From assembly GCA_965153455.1 (NCBI GenBank), contig OZ234504.1:7006001-7070000 (forward strand): DNA of 64,000 nucleotides, in the 5' to 3' direction. The translations under genes and the position numbers were made by a program. Positions within the stretch are counted from its first letter, which is position 1; every line of letters starts with the position of its first letter. Of the stretch, positions 57,402 to 64,000 are shown in pieces. Source of the DNA: Sphagnum compactum. Lineage: Eukaryota; Bryophyta; Sphagnopsida; Sphagnales. The notes beneath the pieces were generated by a model, which was not told the origin of the DNA, did not search any database, and saw only the letters and a list, made by a program, of their open reading frames with translations.

Positions 57402-60240
57402 TTGCCTTTGGTATGCAACAACTTTGCTAGTTTTCAAAATTCATTGAAATTTTTTTTGGACTTCGATAGAAATAGCTTATAAGTGTACAATGATTGAAAC
57501 AAAACTTCCAGCCTAATTGGCACTGACTTGAGCTTGTTCAATATTTGAACAACCATGCAATGGACAACTTTTAGAATTTAGAAAAGGGGCATACTTTCCT
57601 ACAACTACACAAGGATATGGGTTTTTTTCCCTAGAAGACACTAATTGCATCAACCCCAAATCTCACCAAACATCATGCAAATGGTTCCCTTGTTACACCA
57701 TCATCAACAATCAAAGCTTCATAATTCAACTAGGTGAGACTACTTATAACCCATAGTGTGGAACCCACATTAAGGTGGAACACAAAAGGACTTCACAAAT
57801 TAGACTTTAACAATTTTCAAAATTTCAATTGTATGTCATTCTAATTTATGTGCAAATGATAAAATGGGATTTACATCAACATTCATTTTAAGCATCAAAA
57901 CACACAAAGTAAAAAATTCATGACAAATTTTTTGAAGTCCAATTCATATTTTTTGTATATAGGTATTCTGAAAAATCTTATGGAATTTTCAAAATGCATC
58001 AAATCACCTCATCAAATGCACCACAAAATATATCTATAGCAAAGAATGTTTTTAGATATAATGGACAAATGAATGTGACATAAAATTGAATCAAGTGTGT
58101 AACTTTTTTGGTTTGGAAAAGAAATTCACCTAAAGAAGATGAGGTCCTAGAAAGTCCATTATTTATCATGATAATACATTTGGAGCTTTTTTTAAAAAGT
58201 AATTATAAAGGAAATAAATACTAGAGCTGTCCAAACTAATTTACCATGAATGTTCATCGATTTTTCTTGACAAATCCATCCCACATAACTTATGTCAAAC
58301 TTGACAAAAATCCTTTGTATTTTTTCAATTATGGACTTTCATGGAGTACCATGAACACACACAACCATCATGAACTCACTCTAGTGACAAAAAAACATTG
58401 GGAGTTTGATGCTAGTCTTGGACCACATACACATGAATAGAAGCATCAATATGGTTACGTATGGATGTCAATTCATTGTGAGAAATTGCTATGCAATTGG
58501 TTACATTTACAACCTTTTGATTTGTGTCTCCTAGTTCATTGTGCATGTAATATTCAACCATCAACCAACCACTTAAATCAATCCATTATTTGGGAATGTA
58601 GTTGGGTATTTCAATTACACTTATTTAACCGCTCACAGCTAATTGGGGCTCTATCTTCACTACATAGGTAAAAGATGATTTTAAACCACCAATTTTTTTA
58701 TTACTATCTCGATGCAAAGTGTCTAGTCACTACACCATATTGTCCATGCAAGTTGAAACAAGGGTGTATTCACATTAGGTTACCACACAAGAACCAAGAC
58801 CCAATCCTGTGATTTGTCTCGTGTCCTGTGACAAAATAAATTTTGAGATGTTAAATTTCATTTGTTTCGTGTCTTGTGACAAAATGAACATATCGAGATG
58901 TTCAACAACATATGGTGGATATGTAAATGTTTCATATTTCAAACAATATGTGCAATTGATCATAAAATCTAATTCAACAAAATTTGGAATGCAAGATTCA
59001 AAAGATACTTCAAATATAACACTTTCACATTTTGAGTGTCAAAGTCTTATTAAATAATTATATATTTTTAATGTATGTGATCTTTATTTGCTACCCAACC
59101 TTTGGAACCTAACCTAATCAATAACAATATTAATAGAGTTTCTATGAAGATCATCAATTTTCAGGTGCATTCTCAATTGCTGGATATCTTTCAAGTGATT
59201 AAATTTTTACTGGAAGTCAATATGATATATACAAACTGGGCACCAGATAGCATATTCATTCATTTATTTATATTTATATATGGTATAGGACTTGAAAACT
59301 TTCATCAATTGTTGTGGCAGCATTTGAAAGCTTCATGAAGAAAAATAAAAAGACATGATGAAACTCAAAATAGCACTAATTTTCACAGTATTAAACCAGT
59401 AGTGTCCACTTTTTCACAGCAAATTTCTCCACAGAAAAAGTTATCCTCACATCCTGACTTTTCACTAAACTCGGTTTTTTGGTCCTCAGTTTGAGGATTA
59501 AACTGAAGACTAATAAAACTGAATTTTGCAACTGAGGATCTAAGCTTTTCTTCTGATCCATCCCACAGTTTGGCTGACTTTGCAGGTAACTTTAATACAC
59601 AAAAACAAGAGTCCCTTCACTTGCCAATATATTGCAAATGACAAATGCAGGCCTCTTTTCAAACTAGTTAATTAGCACAAGAGCTTTCTACTTAGGTGCA
59701 GGAAGGATTTATTTGCATCACCGATAACTACATTTATTTGCATCAGATCCCGAGAGGTATAGTCTATATTAGTCTTGTTTTTTTTTTTGGTGCGCCAAAT
59801 CGTTTGTTGGTTGCTCCCCCTCTACTGCTGTCCTTGGTTACCCTTGCCTTCGAAATGCTGTTCAATGGGAAGAAGAGAGATCGGGAAATGAAGCGTCAAT
59901 GACAGAACTTTGTTTCTAGATCAGAGGCGCCTAATTCTCAACAAATTAGTTTGCATACTGATGTGACAAAGTTCGACAACTGCAGAGAATTTCGCTTCTT
60001 AAGTACAAAAACTGTAGCACAAAGTGCACCCAGCTAAGATTTAGCACTTGGGTGGTCTCGGCATGAGCTGGGTCCAATTTGTGCGACTCAAGAGATATTA
60101 TTATCTTCGTTGAGAATAGACAATCTCTTCACTTGATTATAACAGTGGTAGCTCCTAATGGAATTTTAATGATAAGGTCACACCCAATAATATTCGACAA
60201 AACACATGTAAAAACAAATTAAATTAGCAGCTGTGGTAGT
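57402..60240. other. AT-rich intergenic stretch, no gene recognised
   Basis: Short ORFs at 58246-58671 and 58809-59338 have no recognised similarity. A tRNA-like A/B box pair lies on the minus strand at about 58677-58740. The part close to 60240 should contain the 3'UTR of the ASR-like gene. Confidence 0.4.
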
Positions 60241-60244
60241 GGGT

Positions 60245-61207
60245 TCATGAGCTGCTGATCCTTACTTCATATGTCTCATAACCAGCGGCGCCCAGAGCTG
60301 CCGTTCCGGCAACACCGCCTGCAATCTCCTCTTCGCGATGGTGCTTCTGCGTCTTGTCGTCAGTGGTACTCTGCGCAGGATCGGTCTGCTGATCATCATG
60401 AGCACATGATCACAATTAGGAGTTTAATTTATAAATTTCGTGCTAATTTAAGTCAGTGCAGGAATATATAAACCACAGTTATAATAATTAGAGAGAACTG
60501 CAGACCTTATTATAGGTATATCTATACAATTCACTCTGCAATTTCTAAAGCAAGGTTGCAGCAAACGAGGTGAAAACCTCAAGTACTAGCTGCCTTATAT
60601 AACTACAATATCTTCACTATCACCCGGGAGTGCGGGAATTATGAATTGTAGAGATGGACACTTGATCAATGAATGCCACACTATCTAGTTGAAGACATGA
60701 ATTACTGTGCTCTTGCAATGACTATATACTAAGATTACTGATCTGCTATATTATATGTGTACAAGCTTGCACTTGATCAACAATTGAGATCCGCGAGTAG
60801 TAAAGCTTAATTACCGTCGGGTCGGATCCGTATTGATTAGTGCCTGCGGTGTTCCCATAGCCAGCAGCTTGCGAAGGATCTGTGTATCCTGCTGCTGCAG
60901 ACTGATCACCCCCCACATTGCCATAACCGCCTGACTGGTCTTGTCCACCTCCTCCTCCATAGCCGCCTGACTGGTCTTGTCCACCTCCTCCTCCATAGCC
61001 GCCTGACTGGTCTTGTCCTCCTCCTCCTCCATAGCCGCCTGACTGGTCTTGTCCTCCTCCTCCTCCTCCTCCTCCTCCATAGCCGCCTGACTGGTTTAGT
61101 CCTCCATCAGCTCCATAGCCGCCCGACTGATCTTGCCCACCTCCTCCTCCTCCATAGCCACCACCAGACTGGTCGTAGTTGGGATCCTGCTGTCCATATC
61201 CTGCCAT
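60245..61207 (-). CDS. Glycine/tyrosine-rich protein with ASR (ABA/WDS)-like C-terminus, two exons
   Basis: Exon 1 is 61207-60815 (131 codons, donor ACG|GTAATT). Exon 2 is 60388-60245 (acceptor ATCAG|CAG, phase 0), for a total of 178 residues. The ATG at 61207 is the first in frame (MAGYGQQDPNYD). The N-terminal three quarters are low-complexity: QDQSGGYGGGGG repeats (12 residues, 36 bp) between about residues 24 and 100. The C-terminus reads DDKTQKHHREEEIAGG, then VAGTAALGAAGYETYE, resembling the KHK-IEEEIAAAAAVGAGG core of ASR proteins, which are small stress- and ABA-linked, metal-binding, partly disordered proteins. The ASR assignment is inference from this short match. The acceptor is a CAGCAG pair, so one Gln may be optional. 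A strong donor-like GTAAGG follows YETYE (GT at 60265-60264), so a further exon is possible. Confidence 0.72.
60927..61140. repeat. In-frame 36-bp coding minisatellite
   Basis: CCGCCTGACTGGTCTTGTCC starts at 60927, 60963, 60999 and 61035. A 48-bp expanded unit leads to 61083, and a variant starts at 61119. All steps are multiples of three and keep the frame of the glycine-rich protein. Confidence 0.9.
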
Positions 61208-61209
61208 TG

Positions 61210-61980
61210 CAAGAAGAGCTTCTTGGAATACACACACGGATTCCTAGCCCGAAACTGCGAGAGCGAGGATTGAACTGTGAAGAAGAAACGCACTCACTCT
61301 GATTTCGCTGCTGCTGCAGGTGTAACCAACAGGCTGATTCTTCAACTGCTGCTTGTGTAGTATGAAGTGTGCTAGTCCAAAACACACAACTTATGTTCTC
61401 TCCTTTTAACTGCAAATCAATGGCAGTAGTGATCAGTCATTTGCCTCCTGCCCCTCTCCAAGCTAAACTCAATTCTCTTAATCACAATTTCTTCTGAATT
61501 ACCCAATCAGAAATCCATCTTGAAGTATCCCTGTTACCAATTCTATATAACTCAAAATTATAATATTTGAACCAATCGAAAATCAACTTTTTTTTCAAAT
61601 TTTTATTTAAATTATTTTGACAAAATTTTCCAAACAAATACTAAAATTAGTTGAGAATATACACTAGCCCAAAAAAAAATCTCCCAAAAATTCCCAATTT
61701 TTCTTGCGGAAAAACCACAAAATTAGTGCGGAAAAGAAGAAATGCTGATCAGAATTCATCTCAGAATTCAACCCTCTTTCTCTCCTACTACTATTGGGCA
61801 TAAATTAGGGTAGACGAGGGCTAGAACTAGGCTAGAAGGATGATTATCATCCGCCAGAGGATAGGCCATCCGTTCATACTTTAAGGTGGTAATAAGTTGG
61901 TAACAATGTAGATGCCTGTTCATTAATAGAGAGTCAAAAGAACTGAAACCGGTTTTACACGTGTACCAGGTTTTTTAAAT
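61210..61980 (-). promoter_or_regulatory. Probable promoter and leader of the ASR-like gene
   Basis: The region up to about 61400 is GC-richer with CTGCTG runs and looks transcribed. A TATATA word lies near 61545-61555, about 340 bp before the ATG, so either the leader is long or a 5'UTR intron exists. AT-rich beyond 61500. Confidence 0.3.
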
Positions 61981-61984
61981 TTCA

Positions 61985-62145
61985 CTTTGTGAACCCAATT
62001 GCCATCTGGCGGTTAAAACCTAGGTGCCTACCTTGCCACCTCATGGTTAAGTTAAAAAGATGGGAACCCACCTCGCCACCTGGCGGTCAAAAGATGGGAA
62101 CCTGTCTTGCCACCTGGCGGTTAATATGAACCGACCTGCCAATTT
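61985..62145. repeat. Tandem repeat of about 38 bp with a CGCCA-CC-TGGCG hairpin
   Basis: Four diverged units near 61990, 62018, 62064 and 62096 share GGGAACC(C/T), (C/T)TTGCCACCTGGCGGTTAA and AAAAGATG. The core CGCCACCTGGCG is self-complementary around CC. Confidence 0.7.
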
Positions 62146-62149
62146 GTAC

Positions 62150-64000
62150 TGGAGATATTTAAGTACTCTGTCTGGAAAGTTGAATTTTTTTTCAATTTTC
62201 TGATGTTCAGTCATTGGCTCGAATCCCAAGAGGGATTTAGCATTTAAAATGGAGATAGGTTTTTTGAACCTGTCCAGTGTCGTCTATAAAGAAAAATTAA
62301 AAAAACTAGTTTAAAAAAATGCTACAAAACTAAAATCAGAGTACAAATGTGGCGTAATCTTTTTCAAAAAAAAAAATTTTTTTCAAAAAAAATTTGGCAA
62401 GATTTTATGGGGAGTGTTTCAAAAGAGTTTTGAGGGTGTTGGAATTCAACAAAATGTCCAAACCTTTTCATTTAATCCTCAACATCAATCAAATGAATTT
62501 GGTCCTTTACAATGGATTTAACAAATTAGGATTCTTCAGTTTTTTATGTATGTTTTGACACATGGTCTAACACTAACAAATTGTCCACATTTGATATTTA
62601 TTATCACTTAATGGTACGTTCACACATAGTGGTATAAGTGTTGGTAAAGTGAATGTAAGTTACAAATGTTCACATTACACGTCTAGTGATAATCAAGTAG
62701 TCTATGTGGCGTGACATCACATACTACCAAATGTATTAATTTGTGTGGTAGTGTCTAGTGATAAACTATCATCACCTACTTCAAAGTCTTAGGAAAATGT
62801 AGATTCTCACCTCTATTCGACAATTGGAAGTTACCACCATGAAATCACAATACAGAAATTATGAACTTGCAAGGCTCAGCTAGCTAGGTCCTTCCTTCAA
62901 AAACTCACAAACATTGGAGCTTTGCAAACCCATTTGTACAATTCCACTCAACTTGTATGTTTTGTTCTTACTCTCAACCTTTTACACCTTTGTCTTGTAA
63001 ACATCAATCTCAAGCAAATTCTAGGATGCACTTTGCAATTAATGTAATTTTTGTGAAAAGATGATGTGTCTAAAAGGTGTTGAAGAGGGCTTTTCTTCAT
63101 TCCTTTTCCTCCCTAGATTTCTTGAGATGTGCATACTCATTACTGTCAAAAGCTATGCTTCCTCCTGTTTGTCTTGCACCTCATTCACCTTTTTCTTTGC
63201 AATTTTTTTTCCTTTTCTGTGCCACATATGGGCTAAAAGGCTCTCTTGAACCATTCTCAAAGTCCATTGCCTTCACCGACTCTTCTTCACAAGCTTTTCA
63301 TTGTTTTGCCAACAAGAATCATCAACACTTTGGAGATTGGAATTCACCAATGCTCTTTTTGCCATTGTGAAACACACACATTGTTATATATTCATGCTAG
63401 AATTCACATTTAGGAACCTAAAAACCTAAATTTTTGGGCTGAAAAAGCAAAATGGTTCATTCAATGGTGTCAAAGATGGCACCTCTCATCACAACATGCA
63501 ACAAGTAATTTTATAAGAAATAGCTGTGAACAATGGTAAAGATTAAGGTAAGTAGGGAGTAGTATTAAAAATACACATGTGTTGTGTCTGAATGGTTATA
63601 GGCATATAAAAATAATTTAGGTAACTAGGCATGAACATCTATCAATATCTAAGTTAGTTGTCAATAAGTAGGTTGGTTAGTAAAGGCTTTTATCCCTATG
63701 TGTGAATTAGCTCTAACATGGATGCAAGTTTACTTTCAACTTCCATAATAGTATGCGAATGCAAATAGTACTATTCCTCTCACTTTTGGGTTGCAAATTT
63801 CATGACAACATGTTACTTTCAGAATTTCACCTACTACCATGAAAATTGAAACTTATAATCACTAAAATTTGAAAACTTGCACATGTAACCTTGACAAACT
63901 GTACTACAAAAATTGTAACCATGAAATCTATTATCATGAAATTATGAAAACTTGCGCCAACAAATTTGACACCGTGAAATTACGCTTGTGGAAATGATAT
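62150..64000. other. AT-rich intergenic stretch to window end, no gene seen
   Basis: The ORFs at 63061-63370 overlap in two frames and show no family similarity. The last 200 bp contain loosely repeated GAAACTTGC/CATGAAATTAT phrases. Confidence 0.45.

Noticed and set aside
60811-61415. Glu-rich and Arg/Trp-rich minus-strand frames overlapping the glycine-rich gene
   Set aside because: They are frame-shifted readings of the GGYG repeat (GGA/GAG triplets); the gene frame ends in a spliceable exon with an ASR-like tail.
62047-62229. Minus-strand frame beginning MGFEPMTEH
   Set aside because: The rest derives from the GCCACCTGGCGG tandem repeat; the start resembles spurious plant ORFs and lacks support.

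Overview
This window is nuclear DNA from a land plant. Three genes with plant-type relatives are interrupted by short GT-AG introns. Long AT-rich stretches between genes hold decayed LINE, hAT, Ty3/gypsy-like, LTR and CACTA transposable elements, and plant-type telomere-like words (TTTAGGG/CCCTAAA) are scattered throughout. The gene sparsity and the style of the repeats (hAT, LINE and DUF7869-type elements with introns) fit a large repeat-rich genome. A fern or another non-angiosperm vascular plant is my best guess, but no sequence feature proves it.

Four loci look like host genes. (1) 22324-23745 (+) is an uninterrupted 473-codon GT29 sialyltransferase-like gene that closely resembles Arabidopsis GALT29A, a Golgi galactosyltransferase of arabinogalactan proteins. 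(2) 25849-29405 (-) is the nucleolar GTPase NOG1, needed for 60S ribosome assembly. I reconstructed six exons giving a 670-residue protein, the family's normal length. It converges on the GALT29A-like gene. (3) 45987-49007 (+) is a five-exon GT77-type nucleotide-diphospho-sugar transferase with a Golgi type II membrane anchor. Its last intron has a problem at the acceptor. (4) 60245-61207 (-) is a two-exon glycine/tyrosine-rich protein with an ASR (ABA/WDS)-like C-terminus.

Layout of the rest: 1-3.2 kb, non-coding, with a pyrimidine-rich tract; 3.2-5.1 kb, dead hAT transposase; 5.2-6.2 kb, LINE 3' part; 6.2-6.85 kb, a 73-bp tandem array in which units carry an inverted repeat; 7.07-7.2 kb, 3' end of an LTR element; 9.6 kb and 20.4 kb, two inverted copies of one LTR-like repeat; 11.8-12.5 kb, a second, inverted copy of the hAT 3' part; 14.2 kb, an LTR relative; 37.2-42.3 kb, a broken DUF7869-type (putative transposase) gene flanked and interrupted by copies of a GGTGGCCACC-type palindromic word, with a degenerate minisatellite on its left; 51.5-54.7 kb, a LINE split by a 1.9-kb LTR element carrying a gag remnant; 55.6-57.4 kb, a CACTA element with intact ends and a 3-bp target duplication; the rest is AT-rich DNA in which I see no gene.

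Two of the four genes (GALT29A-like and GT77-like) encode Golgi glycosyltransferases likely to act on wall glycoproteins or polysaccharides, but they lie 22 kb apart and nothing suggests a cluster. The least explained parts are the hairpin array at 6.2-6.85 kb and the palindromic-word cluster around the DUF7869 gene. All calls come from reading the sequence and from recalled family knowledge; no search was run.
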